From Paraburkholderia panacisoli (GTDB lineage: Bacteria; Pseudomonadota; Gammaproteobacteria; Burkholderiales; Burkholderiaceae): a stretch of 64,000 nucleotides of DNA. This document shows positions 44,873-54,424 of this stretch, in pieces (the first letter of the stretch is position 1; each line of letters begins with the position of its first letter). The notes under the pieces were generated by a model, which worked only from the letters and a program-made list of their open reading frames with translations, did not search any database and was not told the DNA's origin. The DNA is taken from contig NZ_VTUZ01000003.1 in assembly GCF_008369935.1 (NCBI RefSeq), forward strand, positions 124,001 to 188,000, in the 5' to 3' direction. The translations under genes and the position numbers were made by a program.

Positions 44873-47041
44873 CTACGACTTCGCACCAAGTCGGAACTTG
44901 TGCAGCAACGGCTCCGTATACCCGCCAGGCTGCGACCGCCCTTCAAAAACCAGCGCCTTCGCCGCCTTGAACGCGAGCGATGTATCCAGGTGACCGCTCA
45001 TTGGCTGGTATTGCGGGTCGTTGGCGTTCTGCACATCCACCACCTTCGCCATACGCTTGAACGTTTCGTTCACCAGCGCTTCCGACACCACCCCGTGATG
45101 CAGCCAGTTTGTAATATGCTGGCTCGAAATGCGCAGTGTCGCGCGGTCTTCCATCAGGCCGATGTCGTGAATATCCGGCACCTTCGAGCATCCCACGCCC
45201 TGATCGATCCAGCGCACCACGTAACCCAGAATCCCTTGCACGTTGTTCTCGATTTCCTTGCGGATTTCCTCATCCGACCACTGCGCCTTTTCGACCACGG
45301 GAATGGTCAGCAAGCCGTCGAGCAGTTCATCGCGTACGCTGTCGTAGGCAGTCTGTTCCAACTCCTGCTGCACGGCCTGAACGTCAACCTGATGGTAGTG
45401 CAGCGCGTGCAGCGTCGCGGCAGTCGGCGACGGCACCCACGCCGTGTTAGCGCCCGCTTTCGGATGCGCGATCTTCTGTTCGAGCATCGCGTGCATCAGG
45501 TCGGGCATCGCCCACATGCCCTTGCCGATCTGCGCGCGTCCGCGCAATCCCGAGCTCAAGCCGGCCAGCACGTTATTGCGCTCGTAGGCCGCGATCCACG
45601 CCGACGACTTCATATCACCCTTGCGCATCATCGGACCGGCTTCCATGGCGCTGTGCATCTCGTCGCCGGTGCGATCCAGGAAGCCCGTATTGATGAACGC
45701 CACGCGCGCCGATGCCGCCGCAATGCACGCCTGCAGATTGACACTCGTGCGCCGCTCCTCGTCCATGATGCCCATCTTGATGGTATGGCGCGGCAGCCCC
45801 AGCAGATCTTCGACGCGGCCGAACAGTTCATTGGAGAACGCGACTTCGGCCGGGCCGTGCATCTTCGGCTTGACGATGTATATCGATCCGGTCCGCGAAT
45901 TGAGCCTGTTTTGCAGGTCGTGCATCGCACCCAGCGATGTCATCACGGCATCCAGAATGCCTTCGGGAATTTCATGGCCGTCGCGGTCGACGATCGACGG
46001 GTTCGTCATCAGATGCCCGACGTTACGGATGAACAGCAACGAGCGGCCATGCAGCTTCACGGTCGAGCCATCGGGCGCGGTGTATTGGCGATCGGCGTTC
46101 AGGCGGCGCGTAAAGGTCTTGCCGTTCTTGGTGACCTGCTCGGCCAGATCGCCTTTCGCGAGGCCGGTCCAGTTGCGATAAAGCTGGACCTTGTCGGCGG
46201 CATCGACGGCGGCAACCGAGTCTTCGCAATCGATAATCGTCGAGACGGCCGCTTCCATCAGCACGTCTTTCACGCGCGCTGCGTCGGTCTTGCCGATGGA
46301 GTCCGTTGCGTCGATCTGGATCTCGAAGTGCAGGCCGTGATGCTTGAGCAGAACCGCGGAAGGGGCGCCAGCGTCGCCCTGATAGCCGATGAACTGCGCG
46401 GGAACCTTCAATGCCGACGCGCCGTTCTTGAGCGTGACGGCGAGCTTGCCGCCTTCCACGCGGTACGCGATGGCGTCGGCGTGCGAGCCGTCGGCGAGCG
46501 GCGCCGCTTCATCGAAGAATGCGCGGGCGCGCGCGATCACGCGTTCACCGCGCACGGGGTTGAAGTAAGCGGTGCGCTGCGCGCCGTCGGTTTCGGGGAT
46601 AGCGTCAGTGCCGTAGAGCGCGTCGTACAGGCTGCCCCAGCGCGCATTCGCGGCGTTGAGCGCGTAGCGCTGGTTCGACAGCGGCACGACGAGTTGCGGG
46701 CCGGCTTGCCCGGAGATTTCGGTGTCGACGTTCTGGGTCGTCGCCTGTACGGCTGCGCTCGCCGGCACGATATAGCCAATGCGTTCGAGAAATGCGCGGT
46801 ATGCCTTCAGATCGCGCACCGGCCCCGGATTTGCGCGGTGCCACTGGTCCAGCTCGATCTGCAGACGATCGCGTTCTGCGAGCAGCGCGCGGTTCTTCGG
46901 GGCGAGGTCGTGGACGAGGGCAGCGAAGCCTTTCCAGAAGGCTTCGCTGTCGATGCCGGTGCCGCTCAACGCCTCATCGTCCACAAATTTGCTCAGAACA
47001 GCCGCGACCCGCAGACCGTTTCGCTCGATCATTTCACCCAT
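44873..47041 (-). CDS. glcB: Malate synthase G
   Basis: The 722-residue enzyme condenses glyoxylate and acetyl-CoA to malate. Family blocks are [20 protein letters not shown] at the start, [38 protein letters not shown] C-terminal catalytic residues and [15 protein letters not shown]. The length matches GlcB (about 723). A GGAG site eight bases before the ATG at 47041 sets the start, while the TTG at 47062 is too early. GlcG lies 32 bp upstream on the same strand. It would remove glyoxylate made from glycolate or aldarate breakdown. Confidence 0.95.
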   Translation of the reverse strand: MGEMIERNGLRVAAVLSKFVDDEALSGTGIDSEAFWKGFAALVHDLAPKNRALLAERDRLQIELDQWHRANPGPVRDLKAYRAFLERIGYIVPASAAVQATTQNVDTEISGQAGPQLVVPLSNQRYALNAANARWGSLYDALYGTDAIPETDGAQRTAYFNPVRGERVIARARAFFDEAAPLADGSHADAIAYRVEGGKLAVTLKNGASALKVPAQFIGYQGDAGAPSAVLLKHHGLHFEIQIDATDSIGKTDAARVKDVLMEAAVSTIIDCEDSVAAVDAADKVQLYRNWTGLAKGDLAEQVTKNGKTFTRRLNADRQYTAPDGSTVKLHGRSLLFIRNVGHLMTNPSIVDRDGHEIPEGILDAVMTSLGAMHDLQNRLNSRTGSIYIVKPKMHGPAEVAFSNELFGRVEDLLGLPRHTIKMGIMDEERRTSVNLQACIAAASARVAFINTGFLDRTGDEMHSAMEAGPMMRKGDMKSSAWIAAYERNNVLAGLSSGLRGRAQIGKGMWAMPDLMHAMLEQKIAHPKAGANTAWVPSPTAATLHALHYHQVDVQAVQQELEQTAYDSVRDELLDGLLTIPVVEKAQWSDEEIRKEIENNVQGILGYVVRWIDQGVGCSKVPDIHDIGLMEDRATLRISSQHITNWLHHGVVSEALVNETFKRMAKVVDVQNANDPQYQPMSGHLDTSLAFKAAKALVFEGRSQPGGYTEPLLHKFRLGAKS

Positions 47042-47073
47042 CTTATGCTCCAACTGTTTCAAGTATCAATCAA

Positions 47074-47478
47074 TCAGCCGTTGAGGCTGTTTGCTGCGGT
47101 TCGGGCCACTTGCGAATCCTGATCCGGCTTGACACCGGACACGCCCACTGCGCCCACAACCTGCCCGTCGACCACGACGGGCACGCCGCCTTCCAGTGTG
47201 CCGGCCAGCGGTGCGCTCAGGAACGCGGTCCGGCCGCCGTTGATCATGTCTTCGTACTGCTTCGATTCACGTCGGCCGAGCGCCGAGGTACGGGCCTTTT
47301 CGGTCGCGATGTAAGCGCCTACCGGCGCACAGCCGTCGAGTCGCAGCAGGGCCAGCAGATGGCCTCCGTCATCCACGACCGCGATGGTGACTGCCCACTG
47401 GTTTTTCTCTGCTTCCGCGCGCGCGGCTTCGAGGATTCGCGTAGCTTCTACAACGGTCAATACGGATTTGCTTTGCAT
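47074..47478 (-). CDS. glcG: GlcG/HbpS family protein (DUF336)
   Basis: A 134-residue protein: ILEAARAEAEKNQWAVTIAV and VDDGGHLLALLRLDGC at the start, AYIATEKARTSALGRR in the middle and GGVPVVVDGQVVGAVGVSGV at the end. These are the HbpS/GlcG blocks. Members occur beside glycolate and diol genes; HbpS binds heme and degraded heme, but the GlcG role is unclear. It is 32 bp upstream of glcB and 86 bp after the lactonase, so lactonase-glcG-glcB may be one transcript. Confidence 0.92.
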   Translation of the reverse strand: MQSKSVLTVVEATRILEAARAEAEKNQWAVTIAVVDDGGHLLALLRLDGCAPVGAYIATEKARTSALGRRESKQYEDMINGGRTAFLSAPLAGTLEGGVPVVVDGQVVGAVGVSGVKPDQDSQVARTAANSLNG

Positions 47479-47564
47479 GTCAGGGTTATCAAGTCAGTGT
47501 TTCGAAGTGAAGTGTCGCCACCGGCGCATGCCGGTGGCCGGGATACGTTTCGCGGCGAACCGGG

Positions 47565-48503
47565 TTATCCGCCCAGTGCGCCCTGCGTGTTGACGTGCAC
47601 CGCATAGATGGACTGCGACGACGCCATGAGCAGCCGGTTACGCGCGCGTCCGCCAAAGCACAAATTCGCGCAGCGCTCGGGCAGGGCGATCCGGCCAATC
47701 ATTTTTCCTTGTGGCGAAATGACCATGACGCCATCGAGTTCGTCATTGCCCATGCCCCAACCGCACCACAGATTGCCGTCGATGTCCGCGCGCATTCCGT
47801 CGATCGTGCCGGCCCCCGCGTCGTAGAACATCCGGCCCTTACCGATGCCGCGTCCGTCCGCGTCCATTTCATAGACGTGAATCATCCGGTTGGGCACCCC
47901 GCGCGATTCGATGATGTAGAGCAGCTTCTCGTCGGGTGAAAAGCACAGGCCGTTCGGCCCTTTCAGGTCGCGCGTGACCACGGACGCTTCGCCCGTCACG
48001 CCGTCGATCCGATAGACGGAGTGCGGGAGTTCCTGCTCCGCCTTGATGCCTTCGTAGTGCCCGGAAATGCCCATCGGCGGATCGGTAAACCAGATAGAGC
48101 CGTCCGACTTCACGACCAGATCATTGGGGGAATTAAGCGGCTTGCCTTCAAACGAATCGAGCAGGACTGTGATGCTGCCGTCGTACTCGGTGCGTGTGAC
48201 GCGCCGGCCGTGCTCGCACGTCACGAGCCGCCCCTGCCTGTCGCGGGTGTTGCCGTTCGCGTAGTTGGAAGGTTTGCGGAACACGCTGACCACGCCCGTT
48301 TCCTCCTCCCATTTCAGCATCTGGTTGTTCGGAATGTCGCTCCAGAGCAGGTAGCGTCCATCGCCGAACCATACCGGACCTTCGGTCCACCGGTAGCCGG
48401 TAGCCAGCCGCTCGACAGCCGAAAAGGCCACGCGGTATTTATCGAAGGAAGGGTCTAGCGAAATCACCCGGGGGTCGGGGTATCGCTCAGCTTGTTGCCA
48501 CAT
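47565..48503 (-). CDS. SMP-30/gluconolactonase family lactonase
   Basis: A 312-residue six-bladed beta-propeller. The metal-site residues are in TEGPVWFGDGRYLLWSDIPN (Glu), KPLNSPNDLVVKSDG (Asn), GPNGLCFSPDEKLLYIIES and GTIDGMRADIDGNLWCG (Asp). The family hydrolyses sugar lactones; here the likely substrates are aldaro- or galactonolactones made by uronate dehydrogenase. The start at 48503 fits MWQQAERYPDPRV; the frame is open to 48599. It diverges from garD over a region with twin operator boxes. Confidence 0.9.
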   Translation of the reverse strand: MWQQAERYPDPRVISLDPSFDKYRVAFSAVERLATGYRWTEGPVWFGDGRYLLWSDIPNNQMLKWEEETGVVSVFRKPSNYANGNTRDRQGRLVTCEHGRRVTRTEYDGSITVLLDSFEGKPLNSPNDLVVKSDGSIWFTDPPMGISGHYEGIKAEQELPHSVYRIDGVTGEASVVTRDLKGPNGLCFSPDEKLLYIIESRGVPNRMIHVYEMDADGRGIGKGRMFYDAGAGTIDGMRADIDGNLWCGWGMGNDELDGVMVISPQGKMIGRIALPERCANLCFGGRARNRLLMASSQSIYAVHVNTQGALGG

Positions 48504-48573
48504 CTCAATCTCCTGTTCGGGTGCCCTGCATTTCCGCCTGTGCGGCGGCACGACCGGTAGTATAAAGGTAAAT

Positions 48574-48589
48574 GAGTAAGCGCTTTCTC
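48574..48589. promoter_or_regulatory. Operator box 1, GAGTAAGCGCTTTCTC
   Basis: The core AAGCGCTT is a perfect palindrome of the LacI/GalR type (CcpA/GntR-like AAGCGCTT). The second box at 48671-48686 is its near-identical inverted copy. It lies 71 bp upstream of the lactonase start and 152 bp from garD. Confidence 0.6.
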
Positions 48590-48670
48590 TTGAACTCATG
48601 ATAGAAGTACCATAAGATGCCTGAAATTCTTGAGTTTCGAGCAGCGGCGCATCGGTCGTAGCGGTTATGT

Positions 48671-48686
48671 AAGAAAGCGATTACTC
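48671..48686. promoter_or_regulatory. Operator box 2, AAGAAAGCGATTACTC
   Basis: Its reverse complement GAGTAATCGCTTTCTT differs from box 1 at two of 16 positions. Box centres are 97 bp apart, about nine helical turns, which would place both on one face of the DNA for looping. No LacI-type gene is in the window. Confidence 0.6.
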
Positions 48687-48741
48687 GTTTTCGCCCCCTT
48701 TTTGACCGCCCGGCGCAAAATTTTTAGAAGGGCAATGCCTG

Positions 48742-50289
48742 ATGACAGAGACGACGAGCAAGAACGTGACCGGGCCGGTGATCCGGTTGCATCCCGCTGA
48801 CAATGTGGTAATCGCGCGCATCGACGTCGCAATCGGTACGCCGGTTCCGGCCGAAGATTTTGTCTGCCGCAGCCAGGTGGCCGCAGGTTATAAGATCGCG
48901 GCGACGCCCATCCAAAAAGGCGAACCCGTTCGCAAATACAACGTGGTGATCGGTTTCGCCGCGACGGATATCGCGCCAGGCACGATGGTCCATAGCCATA
49001 ACGTCGAGTTCCGCGAGTTCGACCGGGACTACGCATTCGGCGCGGACTACCGGCCCGTCGAGATGGTGCCCGAAGCCGGGCGCGCCACGTTCCAGGGCAT
49101 CGTGCGAGAGAACGGCGAGGTTGCTACGCGCAACTACATCGGCGTGCTGTCGACAGTCAATTGTTCGGCCACCGTTGCACACAGAATCGCCGAATGGTTC
49201 ACGCCGGAACGGCTGGCGGACTACCCGAACGTAGACGGCGTCGTCGCATTTACGCACTCGATCGGGTGCGGCATGGAAATGAGCGGTGAACCGATGGCGC
49301 TGCTGCGCCGGACGATGGCGGGTTATGCGCGCCATCCCAATCTCGCCGCGGCGCTGATTGTCGGGTTGGGATGCGAGCGCAACCAGCTGGCCGGGCTGAT
49401 GGATCAGGAAGGTCTGAAAGCCGACTCGCGGCTGCACACGTTCATCATGCAGGAGAACGGCGGCACCCGCCGGACCATCGAGGCCGGCGTGGCGGCGGTC
49501 CAGGCGCTGTTACCCGAGGCCAATCGTGTGAAGCGCACAACGGTTCCCGCCAGCCACCTGAAGATCGGTCTGCAATGCGGCGGCTCGGACGGCTTTTCGT
49601 CGATCACCGCCAATCCTTCGCTTGGCGCGGCGATGGACTTGCTGGTCCGTCATGGCGGCACGGCCATCCTCTCCGAAACACCCGAAATCTACGGCGTGGA
49701 GCATACGCTTACGCGGCGTGCGGTCAGCCGCGAAGTCGGCGAAAAGCTGGTTGAGCGGGTCCGCTGGTGGAAAGACGAATATTCGGTCGGCCGGGACGTT
49801 CAGATCAACGGCCAGGTCAGCCCCGGCAATCAGGTGGGCGGACTGGCGAACATCTTTGAAAAGTCGATTGGATCGGCGATGAAAGGCGGCACCGGGCCGC
49901 TGATGGAAGTGTATCGATACGCCGAGCTGGTGAAGCAGCCTGGACTCGTATTCATGGACACACCCGGATTCGACCCGGTCTCCGCGACGGGTCAGATTGC
50001 AGGCGGCGCAAATCTCATTGCCTTCACCACAGGGCGCGGTTCAATGTTCGGCGCGAAGCCCGTGCCGTCGCTGAAGCTCGCCACCAACACGCCGATGTAC
50101 AGCCGTCTGACCGAAGACATGGATCTGAACTGCGGCGGAATCCTGGATGGCATTGCGTCGATTCAGAGCACAGGCCAGAAAATCTTCGACGCTATTCTTG
50201 CCGCCGCGTCGGGCGAGCGCACAAAGAGCGAAATGCTCGGGCTAGGTGATCACGAATTCGTGCCGTGGCAGATCGGCATCATGAGTTGA
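48742..50289 (+). CDS. garD: Galactarate/altronate dehydratase, UxaA-GarD family
   Basis: A 515-residue iron-dependent dehydratase with an N-terminal SAF domain (residues 1-100, IRLHPADNVVIARIDVAIG) and the catalytic part: GVLSTVNCSATVAHRIAEWF, TRNYIGV, GLGCERNQLAGLMDQEG and IGLQCGGSDGFSSITANPS. The late blocks FMDTPGFDPVSATGQIAGGA and LAFTTGRGS-type (here IAFTTGRGSMFGAKPVPS) match GarD. It makes 5-dehydro-4-deoxy-glucarate from galactarate. Altronate is an alternative substrate of the same family. It is first in a plus-strand operon with two MFS carriers and an enolase-superfamily enzyme. Confidence 0.88.
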   Translation: MTETTSKNVTGPVIRLHPADNVVIARIDVAIGTPVPAEDFVCRSQVAAGYKIAATPIQKGEPVRKYNVVIGFAATDIAPGTMVHSHNVEFREFDRDYAFGADYRPVEMVPEAGRATFQGIVRENGEVATRNYIGVLSTVNCSATVAHRIAEWFTPERLADYPNVDGVVAFTHSIGCGMEMSGEPMALLRRTMAGYARHPNLAAALIVGLGCERNQLAGLMDQEGLKADSRLHTFIMQENGGTRRTIEAGVAAVQALLPEANRVKRTTVPASHLKIGLQCGGSDGFSSITANPSLGAAMDLLVRHGGTAILSETPEIYGVEHTLTRRAVSREVGEKLVERVRWWKDEYSVGRDVQINGQVSPGNQVGGLANIFEKSIGSAMKGGTGPLMEVYRYAELVKQPGLVFMDTPGFDPVSATGQIAGGANLIAFTTGRGSMFGAKPVPSLKLATNTPMYSRLTEDMDLNCGGILDGIASIQSTGQKIFDAILAAASGERTKSEMLGLGDHEFVPWQIGIMS

Positions 50290-50390
50290 GTCCGCAGAGG
50301 CTCAGCGTGTCGCGAGGGCGAACGGCAATTTGCAACCATAAGAAAACCGCCGCCCTCTAGCCAGTCGAATCAAATAGCGGAGACAGCCCC

Positions 50391-51698
50391 TTGAGTACCC
50401 AGACCCCGGCAATACAAATACCTGACAGCGCGGCAAGCAACTCCCTCTACACGCGAGTGACCTGGCGCTTCATGCCCTTGCTGTTCGTCTGCTACGTGGT
50501 GGCATATCTGGATCGGGTCAACGTGGGCTTCGCCAAGCTCCAGATGCTCAGCGATCTGAACTTCAGCGAGGCGATGTACGGCTTCGGCGCCGGCATATTT
50601 TTCATCGGGTATTTCTTCTTCGAGGTGCCGAGCAACCTGCTGCTGCACCGGCTCGGCGCGCGCCGCTGGATCGCCCGGATCATGCTCACCTGGGCCGTGC
50701 TCTCGGCCGCGACCGCGTGGGTCACGACGCCCACGATGTTTTACATATTGCGTTTCTTTCTGGGCGTGGCCGAAGCGGGCTTTTTCCCGGGGCTGGTGCT
50801 GTATCTCACCTACTGGTATCCATCGCACCGGCGGGGCAAGATGATCGCTTTCCTGATGGCGGGCAACCCGGTGGCGGGCATTGTCGGCGGCCCGATATCG
50901 GGCTTCATCATGCAGCGCCTGGCGGGCAACGCGGGGCTTGCCGGCTGGCAGTGGCTGTTCATTCTGGAAGCCCTCCCCGCGCTGTTCCTGGGAGCCGTCA
51001 TTTTCTGGTTCCTCGACGACCGGGTGAAGGACGCAAAGTGGCTGTCGGTTCAGGAGCGCGACTTCATCGCATCGGAAATCGATGCGGAAGCACGCACCAA
51101 AAGCCACGGTTCCGTGCGCCAGGTTTTTACGTCGCTCAAAGTCTGGACCTTGTGCACGATTCTCTTCGGTATCGTGATGGGCTCTTATGCCGTTGGCTTC
51201 TGGCAGCCAACCATCATCAAGAGTTCCGGCATCACGGACGCCTTCACAATCGGCCTGCTCACCGTCGTGCCTTATCTTGCCGCGTTGATTCTGATGATTG
51301 TGGTCGGCCGCCACGCGGACCGCACGCGTGAACGCCGCTGGCACGTCGTGTTGCCGCAATGCATGGCGGCGGTGGGTTTCGTGATGTGCGCCTACGCGGG
51401 CAACAATACGTATATTGCGTTGCTGGGTCTGACGCTTGCCGCTTCGGGCGTGATTACCGCCTTACCCATGTTCTGGGCCTTGCCCACGTCCTTTCTCGGC
51501 GGCACCGGTGCGGCCGCCGGCATTGCCTTGATCAACTCGACGGGCAATCTCGCGGGGTTCGTCAGCCCTGCGCTTGTAGGGTGGCTAAAGACGGTCACGC
51601 ATTCACTGGATTCGAGCCTGTTCCTGATTGCCGGGTGTCTGATCATCTCCGCATGTCTGATCTTGACGCAGCTTCCGGCCAGGCTCGTCAACAAGTAG
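50391..51698 (+). CDS. MFS anion:cation symporter family transporter
   Basis: A 435-residue 12-helix carrier. It starts at a TTG (50391) with CGGAGACAGCCC just upstream. PLLFVCYVVAYLDRVNVGFA and GFGAGIFFIGYFFFEVPSNL are the helix 1-2 signature of the ACS (phthalate/tartrate) family. WPTIIKSSGI and AAAGIALINSTGNLAGFVSP are later blocks. It follows garD by 101 bp, so aldarate or related organic-acid uptake is likely. Confidence 0.88.
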   Translation: MSTQTPAIQIPDSAASNSLYTRVTWRFMPLLFVCYVVAYLDRVNVGFAKLQMLSDLNFSEAMYGFGAGIFFIGYFFFEVPSNLLLHRLGARRWIARIMLTWAVLSAATAWVTTPTMFYILRFFLGVAEAGFFPGLVLYLTYWYPSHRRGKMIAFLMAGNPVAGIVGGPISGFIMQRLAGNAGLAGWQWLFILEALPALFLGAVIFWFLDDRVKDAKWLSVQERDFIASEIDAEARTKSHGSVRQVFTSLKVWTLCTILFGIVMGSYAVGFWQPTIIKSSGITDAFTIGLLTVVPYLAALILMIVVGRHADRTRERRWHVVLPQCMAAVGFVMCAYAGNNTYIALLGLTLAASGVITALPMFWALPTSFLGGTGAAAGIALINSTGNLAGFVSPALVGWLKTVTHSLDSSLFLIAGCLIISACLILTQLPARLVNK

Positions 51699-51771
51699 TT
51701 CCTTCATGGCACTCGAAAGAAGTGCCAGATAACAAGATTCGGCATCCTCAATTAAATGGAATAGAGACAAC

Positions 51772-53064
51772 ATGAAGACTGGGAAGTATCGCTACGTCGT
51801 CGCCTTGCTGCTGTTTATCGCGGGAGCGATCAATTACATGGACCGCGCGGCGCTTGGCGTTGTCGCGCCTGTCCTCAACAAGGAGCTGAGTCTTTCACCG
51901 TCGCAACTCGGCGTGGTGTTCAGCAGTTTCTTCTTCGGCTATTCCATCTTCGCATTCGTCGGCGGGCAACTCGCCGACAAGTACGGACCGCGCAGGGTCT
52001 TTTCCTGGGCGATGGGGACGTGGTCCATTCTCTGCGGCTTGACTGCGGCCGCGACTGGATTCGGCACGCTGCTGATCTTCCGGGCGCTGTTCGGCTTCGG
52101 CGAAGGTCCGATGAATTCGACGACCAACCGGACCATCACCAACTGGTTTCCCCGGCATGAAACCGCGACCATGGTTGGCTTTACGTTTTCGGGCCAGACG
52201 GTAGGCAGCGCGATCGCTGGACCGGTGGTCGGACTGATTGCCATTGCCTACGGCTGGCGCACGTCGTTTGTGATCATCGCGGCGTTCGGGCTGGCGTGGA
52301 TCGTCGCCTGGCGTATCTTCGCGACCGACAAGCCGGCGCAAAACGCGTGGGTCGGCGCGGCCGAACGCGAGATGGTCGAAGCGAGCCGCAACGCGGTACA
52401 TCCGGCAGAAAGCGGCGACGAAAACACGCCGCTGCGCAGTTACCTGTTTCGTCCGAGCACGCTCGCGCTCGGCGTCGGCCTGTTCGCGGTGAACTACACG
52501 CTATTCGTGTTCATCTCGTGGATGCCGAGCTATTTCACCAACGCGCTGCATCTGGACATGAAGCACATGAGCATTCTGAGCGCAGTGCCATGGGCGTGCG
52601 GCGGGATCGGCTACTTCGGCGGGGGCCTCGTCGCCGACGCGTATTTCAAACGCGCGAGCAACAAACTGCAGGCGCGCAAGATCTCGGCGATCGTGCCGCT
52701 CGCGCTGTCGGGTCTCGCCCTGGTGGGCGTCAGCATGGTCGATACCGTGACGCCCGCTGTGCTGCTTGTCGCGTTCGCCGTGCTGTTCCTGACGGCTTCG
52801 TCGCAAGCGTGCTGGGCCATCATGCACGAGCTTGTGCCGGGCAGGCATCTTGGGGGCGTAAGCGGTTTTGTTCACCTGATGAGCAACATTTCGGGCATCG
52901 TCGGTCCGACCATGATGGGTTTGGCGGTCCAGTACCTGGGCGGTTACAGCAGCGGCTTCATGCTCGGTGCTGCGGTCGATCTGGTCGGCGTGCTGGCCAT
53001 GCTGCTGGTCATCGGCCGACGCGCGGCAGGCGGGACAGTCGGGACGAACACCACCGCCGCGTAA
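51772..53064 (+). CDS. MFS transporter of the GudP/hexuronate type
   Basis: A 430-residue carrier with FIAGAINYMDRAALGVVAPV, GYSIFAFVGGQLADKYGPRR and TNWFPRHETATMVGFTFSGQ; these match ACS-family glucarate/galactarate and hexuronate transporters (GudP/ExuT). It follows the first MFS by 73 bp and precedes the enolase-superfamily gene. Two different carriers in one operon suggest two substrates, for instance an aldarate and a uronate. Confidence 0.88.
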   Translation: MKTGKYRYVVALLLFIAGAINYMDRAALGVVAPVLNKELSLSPSQLGVVFSSFFFGYSIFAFVGGQLADKYGPRRVFSWAMGTWSILCGLTAAATGFGTLLIFRALFGFGEGPMNSTTNRTITNWFPRHETATMVGFTFSGQTVGSAIAGPVVGLIAIAYGWRTSFVIIAAFGLAWIVAWRIFATDKPAQNAWVGAAEREMVEASRNAVHPAESGDENTPLRSYLFRPSTLALGVGLFAVNYTLFVFISWMPSYFTNALHLDMKHMSILSAVPWACGGIGYFGGGLVADAYFKRASNKLQARKISAIVPLALSGLALVGVSMVDTVTPAVLLVAFAVLFLTASSQACWAIMHELVPGRHLGGVSGFVHLMSNISGIVGPTMMGLAVQYLGGYSSGFMLGAAVDLVGVLAMLLVIGRRAAGGTVGTNTTAA

Positions 53065-53187
53065 GCGGGCGCCCTGCCACGCAAGCGGTCAGGGCGGCGC
53101 AGGCCGAAACCACCCGCCTGCGACCGTGCGCGCGGCCGCACGATCGGTCCCGCGAGCATCGTTATTTTTTGGAGTCGATCTACTGCC

Positions 53188-54354
53188 ATGAAACACGTCA
53201 TCGCTGAACCTGAGCAAGCCGACTATCAGACACGTGCGCGGATCGTTTCGGTGGAGGCGCGCACCATCCGCGTGCCGCTTGACCGCCACACCGCATTCTC
53301 GACCCGTCTCGTCACTGCCCGCGACTACACGGTCGTGCGCGTCAGGACAGCCGATGACCACTACGGCATCGGCTTTTGCTACAGCGGCAACCGCGCCGGC
53401 ATGCTGGTCACGTATGCCGTGCGCGAATTGTTTGCGCCGCTGTTGCGCGGACGCAGTGCGCTCGATGTCGAAGGCTCGTGGTCCGCCATGTATGACGAGT
53501 CATTGCTGCAGGGGCGCGCCGGCTCGGTCATGCGGGCGCTGTCCATCATCGACATCGCCTTGTGGGACCGCAATGCACGCGCAGCCGGCCTGCCGTTGAG
53601 CCGCTATCTCGGCGGCACCTGCAGCGCTACCGTGCCGGCCTATGCCAGCGGCGGTTACTACCTCGAAGGCAAGACGCCCGAGCATCTCGGCGAGGAGATG
53701 GCGGGCTACGTGGCACTGGGGTTTCGCGCCGTGAAGATGAAGGTCGGGCGGCTCGATCCGCGCAGCGAGGAAGCGCGGATCAGGGCGGCACGAGAAGCGA
53801 TCGGCGACGACGTGCTGCTGATGCTCGATGCCAACAACGCCTGGTCCGACGTGCCGACCGCGCTCGAATACATGCGCCGGTACGAGCCGTTCAATCCGTA
53901 CTGGATCGAAGAGCCCTTCAGTCCGGATGACATCGAAAGCCATGCGCAACTGAGCCGGCGCACGCCGGTGACCGTGGCGACCGGTGAGATAGAAGCGGGG
54001 CGCTGGCGGCATCAGGCGCTGCTCGACAAGCGCGCTGCCATGATCCTTCAGTCGGACGCGGCGGTCTGCGGCGGGATCAGCGAATGGCGACGGATTGCGG
54101 CGTCGGCCGCGGCCGTGGGTGTAACGATGTGCCCGCACTGGTTCCACGATCTGCACGTGCATCTGGTGGCATCGACGCCCAATGCGCGCTATGTCGAATT
54201 TTTCCCTGACGATCAGGTGCTGAACTTCCGCCGGCTAGTGGATACGCAACTGTCGTTCGCAGACGGCCAGCTGACCGTGCCGACTCGTCCTGGCCTGGGA
54301 TTCGACTTCGATGAAGCCGCGCTGAACGAATACGCGCTGGACGATTGGGCGTGA
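53188..54354 (+). CDS. Enolase-superfamily dehydratase (mandelate racemase/MLE type)
   Basis: A 388-residue protein with a capping N-terminal domain, GFRAVKMKVGRLDPRSEEAR (Lys pair KMK of the active site), LMLDANNAWSDV (metal Asp), NPYWIEEPFSPDDIESHAQL (Glu), VATGEIEAGRW (Glu) and MCPHWFHDLHVHL (His). This order is that of the sugar-acid dehydratases. By neighbours its substrate may be glucarate, galactarate or talarate; D-glucarate dehydratase-specific residues were not identified. A hairpin follows its stop. Confidence 0.88.
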   Translation: MKHVIAEPEQADYQTRARIVSVEARTIRVPLDRHTAFSTRLVTARDYTVVRVRTADDHYGIGFCYSGNRAGMLVTYAVRELFAPLLRGRSALDVEGSWSAMYDESLLQGRAGSVMRALSIIDIALWDRNARAAGLPLSRYLGGTCSATVPAYASGGYYLEGKTPEHLGEEMAGYVALGFRAVKMKVGRLDPRSEEARIRAAREAIGDDVLLMLDANNAWSDVPTALEYMRRYEPFNPYWIEEPFSPDDIESHAQLSRRTPVTVATGEIEAGRWRHQALLDKRAAMILQSDAAVCGGISEWRRIAASAAAVGVTMCPHWFHDLHVHLVASTPNARYVEFFPDDQVLNFRRLVDTQLSFADGQLTVPTRPGLGFDFDEAALNEYALDDWA

Positions 54355-54374
54355 AGCCGAAGCAATGAATAGCT

Positions 54375-54416
54375 GGAAACACCCGCGGGTTGCGCATGCA
54401 ACCTGCGGGTGTTTCC
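54375..54416. terminator. Bidirectional terminator hairpin
   Basis: GGAAACACCCGC and GCGGGTGTTTCC form perfect arms, and inside them GGTTGC-gcat-GCAACC extends the stem to about 19 bp with one G/T mismatch. It lies between two converging genes (end 54354 and end 54425) and would stop both. It is one of the strongest hairpins in the window. Confidence 0.75.
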
Positions 54417-54424
54417 GCACGTCA

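Noticed and set aside
44696..47122. 808-residue plus-strand frame opposite glcB
   Set aside because: Antisense to malate synthase G, with no recognised domain.
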